Positions 47,413 to 57,957 of a stretch of 64,000 bases of DNA are shown here, in pieces. Every line of letters begins with the position of its first letter. The stretch's first letter is position 1. The position numbers were made by a program, and so were the translations under genes. The DNA lies in NCBI GenBank assembly GCA_002162075.1, contig CP021423.1:1426001-1490000 (forward strand), given 5' to 3'. The DNA is from Armatimonadetes bacterium Uphvl-Ar1 (GTDB taxonomy: Bacteria > Armatimonadota > Fimbriimonadia > Fimbriimonadales > Fimbriimonadaceae). Below the pieces are notes generated by a model, which searched no databases, was not told where the DNA came from, and saw nothing but the letters and a program-made list of their open reading frames with translations.

Positions 47413-49029
47413 TCACTCTTCAACTGTCACGGTATAAATTTGCCCAACTAAAGTGTCATATTTTTTTATTTTTCCTGACCTCAAATCAAAACCGTCCAAA
47501 GTGAGTACGATTTCCCCACGAGTCGCAGGTGGAGGAAATTGAGTTACCCCGTACCTCTCTGCGAAGGCTCCTTTCCCATAAACCCGAAGGTTAAGTTTTC
47601 CGGTGCCTAAGCGTTGCGCGGTTTTCAGCCGCGCAACCGTTGCCATTTCATCTTCACTAAATGCAAACGGCAAACCGTAAGAATCTCGTCCCGAATCAAA
47701 TCCGATTTTGCCTGAAATCACAGAACGGCTATGCCCACCCAAAATTTCCCTCATTGCCTCACGGAGTGATTCGTCAGTAAACTTCCTCATATCCAATGCG
47801 TTGAGCAGAATCACATCAACCCAAACTATCTGACCATTGGGCAAATGGGAGAGAACGCGCTCAGGACTTTTGAATCGAGAGACATCACTCCGATTGAGCG
47901 CAGTGACATAGAATACAGAGACCAGAAAAACAACTGAGATCAAAATTTTATAAACGAGTGACAATTTACTTGAATGCAAATTAAAAACATCTAATCCCGA
48001 TGCAAAGATGCTTCCTAAAATCAGCGGGAGAACCATTAGGTAGTAACGGTCGTAAACTACTCCAAGGGTATTGATAGATGCTAACAATATGACAGAATAT
48101 AGTGCAAGCACGATTGTACGAGAACGGCTTTCCGCGCTCGATTTCACTACACTCCAAATCATAATCAGCAGTCCGAGCGGCCCGATCTGTAACAGAGAAT
48201 TAGAATAGCGCTCAATTGCAACAAATCCCTCACCCTCTCGACCCGCATTTCCTAAAATTGACTTCGCCAATCTCACTGGATCAATCCAAAGCGACGGTAA
48301 GAATATGAGCAATGAAACAAGAAATGCCGAGATAAACCAGACCATTGCGTGTGGATTTCGAGTACCAACATTGCGAAGAGCTTGTACCACGAGAACCAAC
48401 ATCAATGGAATGTATACTAAAAATGTTGCCCGGCAACCAACAGTCGCTCCAAACAGCGCTCCACTCGCCACTAAATTGAAGTAATTGCCTTTGTAAGAAA
48501 GGACTGCAACGATACTAGCAAGTGCTAGGATAGCGGCTAAGCCATCGCCAGAAATCATGTAGGAATATGAGATGAAGATTGGAGAACAGCAAAGCAATAG
48601 AGCAACATTGAGCCATTTACTACGATCTTTCTGATCAATAATTTTTTTTGTGACGACTGAAATAGCGAAAATAATCGCCAAAAACAATGTTGCCCTCAAA
48701 ATAACAGAATGGGTCTCACTTGCATAGATATAACCTGACAAAAATCGAGTCAACCCCGCATCGTTACCATCCAAAATCACCGAGAATCCTGCCATTCCAA
48801 CAACAACCGGGGCCAAAATGAGCTGGATCGTGGTCGCGGGCCATGCCAGAGAAGTTTGAGGGACTCCTAGAATTCGATCACTCACCGAACGCATCAGCTC
48901 GATTTCATCTACATTTAGAAATTGATTTCCTGCACCAAGAAAATAGTTCACAACAAAAAGAGATATCAGAACCCCGATCAAGAGTAAGAAGCTCCTTTCT
49001 CCTAATTTCTTGCCTAATTCGTCCTTCAT
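47413..49029 (-). CDS. Multi-span membrane glycosyltransferase-like protein (GT39/83 type)
   Basis: 538 residues with roughly ten membrane helices and a C-terminal soluble part. The first extracytoplasmic loop holds NVDEIELMRSVSDRI, with an Asp/Glu pair as in the catalytic DE motif of ArnT/PMT-type enzymes, which move sugars from lipid carriers. Sequence is A/T-rich relative to its neighbours and could be acquired. CATAAT lies eight bases before ATG 49029. Assignment to a specific family is tentative. Confidence 0.65.
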   Translation of the reverse strand: MKDELGKKLGERSFLLLIGVLISLFVVNYFLGAGNQFLNVDEIELMRSVSDRILGVPQTSLAWPATTIQLILAPVVVGMAGFSVILDGNDAGLTRFLSGYIYASETHSVILRATLFLAIIFAISVVTKKIIDQKDRSKWLNVALLLCCSPIFISYSYMISGDGLAAILALASIVAVLSYKGNYFNLVASGALFGATVGCRATFLVYIPLMLVLVVQALRNVGTRNPHAMVWFISAFLVSLLIFLPSLWIDPVRLAKSILGNAGREGEGFVAIERYSNSLLQIGPLGLLIMIWSVVKSSAESRSRTIVLALYSVILLASINTLGVVYDRYYLMVLPLILGSIFASGLDVFNLHSSKLSLVYKILISVVFLVSVFYVTALNRSDVSRFKSPERVLSHLPNGQIVWVDVILLNALDMRKFTDESLREAMREILGGHSRSVISGKIGFDSGRDSYGLPFAFSEDEMATVARLKTAQRLGTGKLNLRVYGKGAFAERYGVTQFPPPATRGEIVLTLDGFDLRSGKIKKYDTLVGQIYTVTVEE

Positions 49030-49080
49030 CTACTCCGATTATGATCGGCATATTCCTAGTCTGACCACAGTCTGTCCGAA

Positions 49081-49092
49081 TAGACTAGAGGC
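49081..49092 (+). promoter_or_regulatory. -10 box (TAGACT) for the sugar nucleotidyltransferase gene
   Basis: TAGACT (49081-49086), six bases, GTG 49093; leaderless type. Confidence 0.5.
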
Positions 49093-49914
49093 GTGCAACT
49101 CGCAATCCTCGCCGCTGGACTTGGAAGCCGGTTTGGCGGACCAAAGCAATTTTTCCCTGTCGGGCCCGATGACCAATGCCTCTTCCACTATTCAATTTAC
49201 CACTTTGTTCAGACTTTTCCTGATTCATCTCTTATCCTCATTACACGAGAAGAACTCCAGGCCGAAGCCAAGAAGTCAGTTCAGTCCGTACCCATGACTT
49301 ACAAAATTGTCCTCCAAGCGACTCCCAACGGCAAACCCCGTGGCACAGCGGATGCCCTACTCACGGCCCTAAAAACCATGGAGTCCGATGAACCCATGAT
49401 CATCATCAACGCCGATGACTACTACGGAAATGAAACTTTTGAAGCCGCTCTCAAGGTAGCTGAGAGCCTAACAACGGCCGCAGCCATACCGTATTCCGTG
49501 AATAATACACTAAGTCCATTCGGAGGTGTTTCTCGGGCGATTTGCGCAATTGACAATAGCTTTCTACAATCAATTACTGAAACCCATGGCATCAAAGAAA
49601 TCAGCAACCAAATTTTCTCGCCAGCAGTTTTAGGCCCAATAAATCCCGAAACGCCCGTTTCAATGAACTGCTTCCTCATTCACCCTTCAGTAATGCCCGT
49701 TCTTGAGCATTTCGTATCTCAACACAATAGTCAAACAGAAATCACAATTCCCGACTTCATTCAGTGCGGGATAGACCGAAAAAATTGGAAAGTCCCAACC
49801 GTAACTTCATCGGCGGAGTGGTTCGGAATGACGTTTCCAGAGGATATCAAGTCCATCCGAGAACGTCTTGCAACCCTACACAATGTCGGAATCCTCCCGA
49901 ACAAACTCTGGTAA
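49093..49914 (+). CDS. Sugar-1-phosphate nucleotidyltransferase family protein
   Basis: 273 residues from GTG 49093. The Rossmann-like nucleotidyltransferase N-terminus (LAILAAGLGSRFGGPKQF, the G-X-G-X-R...PK signature) and the metal/Asp site DEPMIIINADDYYG are intact. Activates a sugar-1-phosphate to its NDP-sugar. The stop codon overlaps the kinase start (TAATG at 49912-49916), and the kinase is of a sugar-1-kinase type, which fits phosphorylation followed by activation. Confidence 0.85.
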   Translation: MQLAILAAGLGSRFGGPKQFFPVGPDDQCLFHYSIYHFVQTFPDSSLILITREELQAEAKKSVQSVPMTYKIVLQATPNGKPRGTADALLTALKTMESDEPMIIINADDYYGNETFEAALKVAESLTTAAAIPYSVNNTLSPFGGVSRAICAIDNSFLQSITETHGIKEISNQIFSPAVLGPINPETPVSMNCFLIHPSVMPVLEHFVSQHNSQTEITIPDFIQCGIDRKNWKVPTVTSSAEWFGMTFPEDIKSIRERLATLHNVGILPNKLW

Positions 49915-51026
49915 TGTATCCGAAACAGAAGAACATGGCGTTGCTGACCCCGATCACCACTCATTTCCTCAACGATGGTCAACTCATGTCCGATGAATTG
50001 ATTGAGCGCGGGCACATCAACCGAACCTATATGTCCGTGATACGCACCGCTGGAGTCACCGAGCGATTCATCCACCAGCACATCAACAAATTTGTCTTCC
50101 CAAACCCACCCGCAATGATGAATAACATCCGCCGCGTAGTGGATCATGTCAACTCAAAAACCCCCAACATCGCCGAACATCTCACCCTGATCCCCAGCGA
50201 AACGGGCAAAGACTTCTACCTCGACGAAAACAACGAATATTGGCGGTGCTTCCGCTACGTCGAAGGGTCAACCACATTCGACATCGTCCCTAATCCGGAC
50301 ATCGCCTACAAAGCTGCGGTTGCCTTCGGATCGTTCCTCAACAAACTCAGCGATCTGCCGACCAAAGACTTTCACATCACAATCCCGGATTTCCACAACA
50401 CACTTTTCCGACTGAAACAATTCGACGAAGCTCGCCACAATCCCGCCCCCGGTCGAATCGAACTGGCAGAAGATGAAATCGCATTCGTAGAATCCAATCG
50501 AGCCCTTGCTGGACGCCTCATGCAGATCGTCCACAACCATCCAGAAGCGATTCGGATCGTTCATAACGACACCAAAGTCAACAACGTTCTCTTCTGTGAA
50601 AAAACCCTAGAAGCCCTTACCGTCATTGATCTCGATACTGTGATGCCGGGCACCGTCCTCTTCGACATCGGCGATCTGATCCGAACTGGAACAAGCACCT
50701 CCGCCGAAGACGAACAAGACCTCAGCCTCGTTCAATTTGACATCGAAAAATTCGCCGCTATCATCAGGGGTTTCGCCGAAACTACCGGGAAATCGCTCCA
50801 TCCAGCGGAATGGTCCGCCATGCCAGTATGCGGCGCAGTAATCACCCTCACCATCGGAATCCGGTTTCTCACCGATTACCTCAACGGTGATAAATACTTC
50901 AAAACCCACCGAGAAAATCACAACCTCGACCGTTGCCGGACACAATTCGAGCTCGTGCGCCAAATGCTCGATCAACTCCCCCAACTCGAAAAAATCGTCG
51001 CCGAAGCCAAAGCCGCAACCGTCTAA
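49914..51026 (+). CDS. APH-fold sugar kinase, NahK-like (N-acetylhexosamine 1-kinase type)
   Basis: 370 residues from ATG 49914. The phosphotransferase loop VHNDTKVNNVLFCE and VIDLDTVMPGTVLFDIGDLIRTGTSTSAEDEQDL match the N-acetylhexosamine 1-kinase group of the APH fold, with HNDTK (catalytic Asp) and DLDT (metal). Coupled to the nucleotidyltransferase by TAATG; followed by a glycosyltransferase. Substrate not proved; sugar is inferred from family and neighbours. Confidence 0.82.
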   Translation: MYPKQKNMALLTPITTHFLNDGQLMSDELIERGHINRTYMSVIRTAGVTERFIHQHINKFVFPNPPAMMNNIRRVVDHVNSKTPNIAEHLTLIPSETGKDFYLDENNEYWRCFRYVEGSTTFDIVPNPDIAYKAAVAFGSFLNKLSDLPTKDFHITIPDFHNTLFRLKQFDEARHNPAPGRIELAEDEIAFVESNRALAGRLMQIVHNHPEAIRIVHNDTKVNNVLFCEKTLEALTVIDLDTVMPGTVLFDIGDLIRTGTSTSAEDEQDLSLVQFDIEKFAAIIRGFAETTGKSLHPAEWSAMPVCGAVITLTIGIRFLTDYLNGDKYFKTHRENHNLDRCRTQFELVRQMLDQLPQLEKIVAEAKAATV

Positions 51027-51039
51027 AATCTCATACAAG

Positions 51040-52106
51040 ATGTCCGGCAATCTCATCCATCAACTCCATGCCGGCTCGTCCATGCCAAAGGATTGGGGAG
51101 GAATCGAACGCTACCTGGTCTACCTCACAACCGAAATGGCCGCCCGAGGGCACACAATCACCGCAACTGCTCCCTCAAAATCCCCTCTCTCCAAGAATTT
51201 AACCGTCCCCCAAATTTCCGCCCGGCTCCTCCACAAATATGACCCTCTCACCCTCGCTACTTATCTCCGAATTCTTAGGTCAAATCAACCTGATCTACTC
51301 GTCACCCATTTTTCTCCCGATTACATCATGCCTGCCTATGCGGCCCGGTTAACCAAAACAAAAACCTGCATGACGCGCCACGTAACAGCCCAATTCAAGC
51401 CAAGTCGAACCAAACTCTACGAAAAACTTTACGATGGCTATGTCGCAATCTCAAGGGCCGTACAAGATCACCTGATTCAAGACGGCGTCCCGAGTGAAAA
51501 AGTCCACATCGCGCATAATGGCTCCCCACCCTGGTTCCAAGTTCAAAACTCGATCTCGCCGGCCCATCAATTGGCGTGTTCGGACGCCTCGTTTGGGTCA
51601 AAGGCCAAGACCTCGCAATCCGCTCTCTAGAACACATCCCCGGCGCTCACCTCCACCTCTTCGGCGAAGGCCCTTTCGAAGGCGAACTAAAGCTTCTGGC
51701 CAAATCACTTTCCGTAGCTGACCGAACTCACTTCCACGGACATATCACCAACGTCGCAGATGCCATGGCAAGTGTTGATGTCGTTCTCATCCCGAGCATC
51801 TGGCGCGAAGCATTCGGATTCACCGCTGTCGAAGCGATGTCCCTCGCCAAACCCATCGTCGCTAACAACTACGGCGGTCTCTCAGAAATATTCACCCACA
51901 ATCAAACCGCCCTCCTATTCAAATCTCCAAACCCCGAGGACCCAGATCCCAAAAAAGTCGCCCAATTGATCAAAAAACTCCTCAACGACCCGTCCCTTGG
52001 CACAAAACTCGGGCAGGCTGCTCAATCCCACTACGAATCAAATTTCACCGTCCCCCTAATGGTTGATCGAATCGAAGCCGCTTATTCCAAAATAATTGCC
52101 CCTTAA
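51040..52106 (+). CDS. Glycosyltransferase family 1/4 (GT-B) (frame broken once)
   Basis: About 355 residues from ATG 51040. N-terminal acceptor half (GGIERYLVYLTTEMAARGHTI; THFSPDYIMPAYAARL), C-terminal donor half with GVFGRLVWVKGQDLAIRSLE, FGEGPFEGEL, and EX7E-type IWREAFGFTAVEAMSLAKPIVA. The frame breaks at 51534-51537 (CCCC); adding one C gives NGSPTLVPSSKLDLAGPSIGVFG. Third gene of the activation cassette at 49093-52106. Probable indel. Confidence 0.85.
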
Positions 52107-52175
52107 ATGCCAGAAAGCCGACCCCCTGTCCAAGGGCCGGCAATCAAAGCTGAGAGAGAGAGAAGACAGCGCGAT

Positions 52176-52373
52176 CTACAGTTTCTTGCGGTTGCAAGCA
52201 AAAGCGATCGATGCCATCAGCGGAACCAAAGTAAAAGTCGAATCCATCTCTCGAATCGTGTCAACGAATCCAGTAGCTTGGGCACTCACCGCACCCCCCA
52301 CCAAAATCATCACCAAGCCCAGAGTGAGCAACCGTTTCGAGTTCAAGAATCCTTCTTTCATCCCTTGTTTCAT
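52176..52373 (-). CDS. Short exported protein with hydrophobic C-terminal tail (possible sorting substrate)
   Basis: About 65 residues from ATG 52373 or 61 from ATG 52361 (MKEGFLNSKRLLTLGLVMIL): signal-like helix, short linker, then VPLMASIAFACNRKKL, i.e. a second hydrophobic helix and a basic end. It has the architecture of a PEP-CTERM protein but lacks a Pro-Glu-Pro box. Could also be a two-helix membrane peptide. Confidence 0.4.
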   Translation of the reverse strand: MKQGMKEGFLNSKRLLTLGLVMILVGGAVSAQATGFVDTIREMDSTFTLVPLMASIAFACNRKKL

Positions 52374-52482
52374 CCAATGACATTCCCCTCTTACGCAACC
52401 CGTGTGCCACCGGGATTTCATCCCCAAAAACCGAGCAAACTTGCCTGGGGCCACACATTTTCAGCTAGACTCCGGGCTTCCC

Positions 52483-54008
52483 ATGCAGCATCAACTGGTT
52501 TCAGTCATCGACTTCGGCGGACAATACACCCAGCTCATTGTCCGAAGAGTCCGAGAACAAGGATGCTACAGCGAAATGGTGCCCTGGCAACAAGCCGAAG
52601 CCCACATCCTCGACCGAAAACCCACAGCCGTCATTCTCTCCGGCGGCCCTCGTTCAACCTTAGAGCCAGACGCCCCCACAATCAATTTCGACTTGCTCAA
52701 AGACCTTCCCGTGCTCGGCATCTGCTACGGTCAACAACTCATGGCCAAAAACCTCGGCGGTGAAGTCCAAAAATCAACTGAGCGCGAATACGGCAAGCGG
52801 CATCTTGGACCGCGAACCCCCGGAACTCTTGTGGAGACGCTCAAGAACGACCTGGTCTGGATGTCCCACGGCGACAAGGTCACCCACGTTCCCCCGGGTT
52901 TATCGTCACCTCAAGCACTGAAACCTGCCCAGTTGCCGCCATGGAAAACCTGAGCGCCAAAAAATTCGGCGTCCAGTTCCATCCGGAAGTCACCCACACC
53001 CCCGACGGTCGAGAACTCCTGAAAACATTTCTCTTCAACCACGCCGGATTGAAAGGCGACTGGACTCCCCAAAATTTCATTGACGACACCCTCAAGTCCA
53101 TTCGCGAAACTGTCGGCGACGGAAAAGTCCTCTGTGCCGTATCTGGCGGTGTCGATAGTAGCGTCGTCGCTGCCCTCCTCAGTGAAAGCGTGGGAAGCCA
53201 AACCACCTGCGTCTTTGTCGACCACGGCCTCCTGCGCAAAGGCGAAGCCGAGCAAGTCCACGAAACATTCACAAAAACGTTTCATCCCAACCTCATCGTC
53301 ATCAACGCCCACGATCAGTTCTTTAGTGAACTCAAAGGAATCACCGAACCCGAACAGAAACGCAAAATCATTGGCGAAAACTTTGTCATCTGCTTCGAAC
53401 GCAACAAAGCTGTCCTCGAATCCCACGATTTTCTCGCTCAAGGCACCCTCTATCCAGATGTCATCGAATCAGGGTCAGCCACCGCCAGCAAAATCAAAAC
53501 CCATCACAATGTCGGTGGCCTTCCAGATTGGATGAAGCTGAAAGTGATCGAGCCCCTCCGATGGCTCTTCAAAGATGAAGTGCGGGAGGTCGGACGCGCC
53601 CTCGGACTCAGTTCCGAAGTTGTCGACCGAGAACCATTTCCCGGACCTGGTCTTGGTGTCCGAATCCTGGGCGAAGTCACACCAGAAAGAGTCAAGATCA
53701 CTCAAGAAGCCGACTGGATCTTCCGCGAAGAACTCCGCAAATCTGGCCTGAACCGAGGAATCTGGCAGTCATACGCTGCCCTCCTCGATGTCCGAAGCGT
53801 TGGCGTCATGGGCGACGAGCGCACCTACGAGCAACCCATCGTCCTTCGTGCTGTCACAAGCGAAGACGCCATGACCGCCCAAGCCTTCCCCTTCGCTTTT
53901 GAATTTTTGGAGCATGTCGCCAACCGGATTGTCAACGAAGTCGACGGCGTCAACCGAGTCCTCTATGACCTCACATCAAAACCACCCGCAACTATTGAAT
54001 GGGAATAA
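52483..54008 (+). CDS. guaA: GMP synthase (glutamine-hydrolysing) (frame broken once)
   Basis: Makes GMP from XMP, glutamine and ATP. 508 residues: class I glutaminase (GICYGQQL nucleophile Cys; QFHPEVTHT His and Glu), ATP-PPase (AVSGGVDSSVVAALL) and the C-terminal dimerisation domain (PFPGPGLGVRILGEV, TSKPPATIEWE). The frame breaks at 52891-52898 (CCCCC/GGG); one added base turns VPPGLSSPQ into VPPGFIVTSSTETCPVAAMENLSAKKFG. Probable indel. TAGACT lies 11 bases before ATG 52483. Confidence 0.94.
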
Positions 54009-54053
54009 CTCCTAGCCCGGAAACGATAATCCTCTTGGTATCCTAGAAGAATC

Positions 54054-54824
54054 ATGCTCCCGGCGGTCAGCGCCCTCTTCATAGCAACGCTTGCCCTACC
54101 CGCTGAACCCGTCGTCCTGCTTGCGAAACCGCGCCTCACCGTCAGCTTTGAGGCAACTCCAGAAATCTTTCCCGAATCGTGGCGCGATCAAGAAATCAAA
54201 GCTACCGCCGAATCTATTGATCCCGAAGAACAATCCACCGCTCTCAAGACAGTCCAATCAGCCCTCACCAAATACCCGCAAGCCGTCATCGAAACAAATC
54301 TCAAAACTGTCCACATCACCCGATCCCTCAGCTTTTATGGACTCAATTACGGCGGCACTAATTCATCCGATGCCGTCTATCTCACCCTCATGCCCGGTCG
54401 AAGACTCACAACATTCAGCCACCTCTTTCTCGAACGAACCTTCCATCACGAATTCAGCAGCATCCTTCTTCGCAACTACTGGAATCAATTCCCCGAAAAG
54501 GAATGGAATCAGGCCCTCCCCGCCGAATTCAAATACCGAGGAAATGGCACCCAATCTGTCCGTGAAGGCACCGCAAGCACCCGATACTCCGACCAATACA
54601 ACACTCAAGGGTTCCTCGCGGAATACAGCACTTCGAGCCTTGAAGAAGACTTCAACATGCTCGCCGAGGGCCTCTTTTCCGGTGACCCCCGATTCTGGAA
54701 AATTTACGACAACTACCCCCTCGTTGCCAAAAAAGCCGATCTGATCATCAATTTCTACAACAGGATCGATCCCACATTTACCAAGCCCACAATTCGGCAA
54801 CTTGCCCAGGCCTCCAACCGTTGA
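54054..54824 (+). CDS. Putative exported zincin-like metallopeptidase
   Basis: 256 residues with an N-terminal signal (MLPAVSALFIATLALP). The central FERTFHHEFSSILLRNY (HHEFSSI) resembles the HEXXH zinc motif, but the second His of HEXXH is Ser, so activity is unclear; a later LAEGLFSGDPRFWKIYDNY segment may hold the third ligand. Related to the 'putative zinc-binding metallopeptidase' families of bacterial secreted proteins. It precedes queD and hpt by a few bases, without an obvious functional link. Confidence 0.6.
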   Translation: MLPAVSALFIATLALPAEPVVLLAKPRLTVSFEATPEIFPESWRDQEIKATAESIDPEEQSTALKTVQSALTKYPQAVIETNLKTVHITRSLSFYGLNYGGTNSSDAVYLTLMPGRRLTTFSHLFLERTFHHEFSSILLRNYWNQFPEKEWNQALPAEFKYRGNGTQSVREGTASTRYSDQYNTQGFLAEYSTSSLEEDFNMLAEGLFSGDPRFWKIYDNYPLVAKKADLIINFYNRIDPTFTKPTIRQLAQASNR

Positions 54825-54846
54825 TTCGGCACAATCACCTTCCCCG

Positions 54847-55284
54847 ATGAGCGAATTGCAGCCCATCCGAATCACCAAGGAATACCGATGGGAGATGGGC
54901 CATCGGCTCAGCTACCACACCGAAGGTTGCCAAAACCTCCACGGGCACTCCTACCGAATCATCGTCGGGCTCACCGGGCAAACTAATGATGGTGGAATGA
55001 TCTTCGATTTCGGCGACATCAGCCGCATCATCAAGCCCATCATTGATGAACTTGATCACAGCACGATGCTCCACCAAGAGGACCAACCGCTGGTCAACTT
55101 TCTGCAATCCCAGAGCATGAAGCTCACCCTAGTGCCGTTCCACCCCACAACCGAAGAACTCGCCCGCTGGCTAATCCAAAAAGTCATCGGCCAACTCCCC
55201 ACCGCCCCGAATATCCATTCCCTCGACCTCACCGTTTTCGAAACTGCCACCTCAACCGTCACCCTCACTCACAACTTCTCATGA
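54847..55284 (+). CDS. queD: 6-pyruvoyltetrahydropterin synthase/QueD family protein
   Basis: 145 residues from ATG 54847. Zinc triad H19, H32 and H34 (MGHRLSYHTEGCQNLHGHSY) and catalytic Cys28 fit the QueD/PTPS fold; Asp/His/Glu residues (LDHSTMLH; TVFET) follow. Likely 6-carboxytetrahydropterin synthase in queuosine synthesis, or a PTPS-like enzyme in folate/pterin metabolism; no queC/E/F nearby. Shares ATGA with hpt (55281-55284), so translationally coupled. Confidence 0.88.
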   Translation: MSELQPIRITKEYRWEMGHRLSYHTEGCQNLHGHSYRIIVGLTGQTNDGGMIFDFGDISRIIKPIIDELDHSTMLHQEDQPLVNFLQSQSMKLTLVPFHPTTEELARWLIQKVIGQLPTAPNIHSLDLTVFETATSTVTLTHNFS

Positions 55285-55817
55285 CCGAACACCTCGAAAT
55301 CCTCCTTTCCGAAGACCAAATCCAAAACCGAGTCTCCGAAATTGCGGCCCAACTCCGGCAAGACATCGGCGACGAACCCATTCTCCTTCTCTGTGTTCTC
55401 AAAGGAGCTTTCCCCTTTCTCGCCGACCTCGCCAAAAAAATGACCGGTGAAGTCCTGTTCGATTTCATCCAAGTCAGTTCATGGGAAGGCGGTCGAGAAT
55501 CCAAAGGCTCCGTCCGAATCAAAAAGGATCACGACTTCGATATCAAAGGCATGCATGTTGTCATCGTCGAAGATATTGTCGATAGCGGCCTCACAATCAA
55601 CCACCTCCGCGAACTCCTCTCCACCCGCCAACCCGCATCCCTCCGCGTCGCTAGCCTCCTCAGCAAACCCGACGCAAGGACCCATGAAGCCCAGGTCGAA
55701 TACATCGGATTTGAAATTTCGAACGTCTTTGTAGTAGGATATGGGTTAGACGACGACGAACGGTACCGAAACCTACCTTATGTAGCGGCCTTCGTCCCTT
55801 CCAGCACTTCTGATTAA
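55281..55817 (+). CDS. hpt: Hypoxanthine phosphoribosyltransferase
   Basis: Salvages hypoxanthine (and guanine) with PRPP. 178 residues; LLLCVLKGAFPFLADLAKKM, SSWEGGRESKGSVRI and the PRPP loop VVIVEDIVDSGLTINHL are intact. Coupled to queD. With guaA, apt and purF it completes a purine cluster scattered over the window. Confidence 0.96.
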   Translation: MTEHLEILLSEDQIQNRVSEIAAQLRQDIGDEPILLLCVLKGAFPFLADLAKKMTGEVLFDFIQVSSWEGGRESKGSVRIKKDHDFDIKGMHVVIVEDIVDSGLTINHLRELLSTRQPASLRVASLLSKPDARTHEAQVEYIGFEISNVFVVGYGLDDDERYRNLPYVAAFVPSSTSD

Positions 55818-55886
55818 CCCCGGTTATCCCTTGTCTGGACGTCATCCCCCTAAACACACCGCTCTTCACGAGCAACCAGAGACCCT

Positions 55887-57263
<1,377 letters not shown>

Positions 57264-57957
57264 GCTCTAGTATCTTTGGGTGGCACTGGCTTAGCCAGTG
57301 TTTTGTAGACTGGCACTTGCAAAACCAGTGTTCATCACTTTGAATAGTGGAACGAGTTCCAGCTGTTCCATCGTCATCCCAGCGAATGCTGGGATCCATC
57401 CCATAACCACAGAAACCTAAGTGCAACAACACTACGTACCAACATCGTAATTCCAGGCGTGGTCCAGAATCTCAAGAGCAAGTTTATGGGTGGCACTGGC
57501 GTAGCCAGTGTTTTGAAGAATGCCACTGGTGCAACAGTAAAAGACTATCCAGATCGTCATTCCGGGCGTGACCCAGAGTCATCGAGAGAAATTTTTGTGT
57601 TCCCCTCCCCCCCTCTGGGGGAGAGCCTGCCCCGGGCTTGAACCGCGGACTTAGGAGGGGGCTACCCACAATTCACGCACGAGAGATGCTCCAAAGTTGT
57701 CATTCCGGGCGTGACCCGGAATCTAACTGAATATCAATTGTCGTCTTCCCCGCGCAGAGCCTGCCCCGGGCTTGAACCGGGGCGGGGATCCAGTCCAAAA
57801 AAATGTCGAAGGCTCGCAGTTCGTCATTCCGGGCGTGACCCGGAATCTCAAGAGCAAGTTTATGCATGGCACCGGTGAAACCAGTGTTCATCACCCAATC
57901 CCTGCTTTGTGGGAGATCACTCAGCAGGGATCGAAAAACCGTCCTCTCGTTGTGCTG
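57264..57957. repeat. Block of interspersed palindromic repeats
   Basis: 694 bases without a gene, built of four repeat types. (a) GGGTGGCACTGG...CCAGTGTTTTG at 57278-57305, 57488-57515, and a variant from 57865. (b) GTCATTCCGGGCGTGACCC-type units from 57446 (variant), 57555, 57698 and 57822, some followed by AATCTCAAGAGCAAGTTTATG. (c) CCCCTCCCCCCCTCTGG...AGGAGGGGG at about 57601-57661. (d) GCCTGCCCCGGGCTTGAACC from 57626 and 57761. They repeat in a similar order in the block at 62.8-63.4 kb. Confidence 0.8.
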
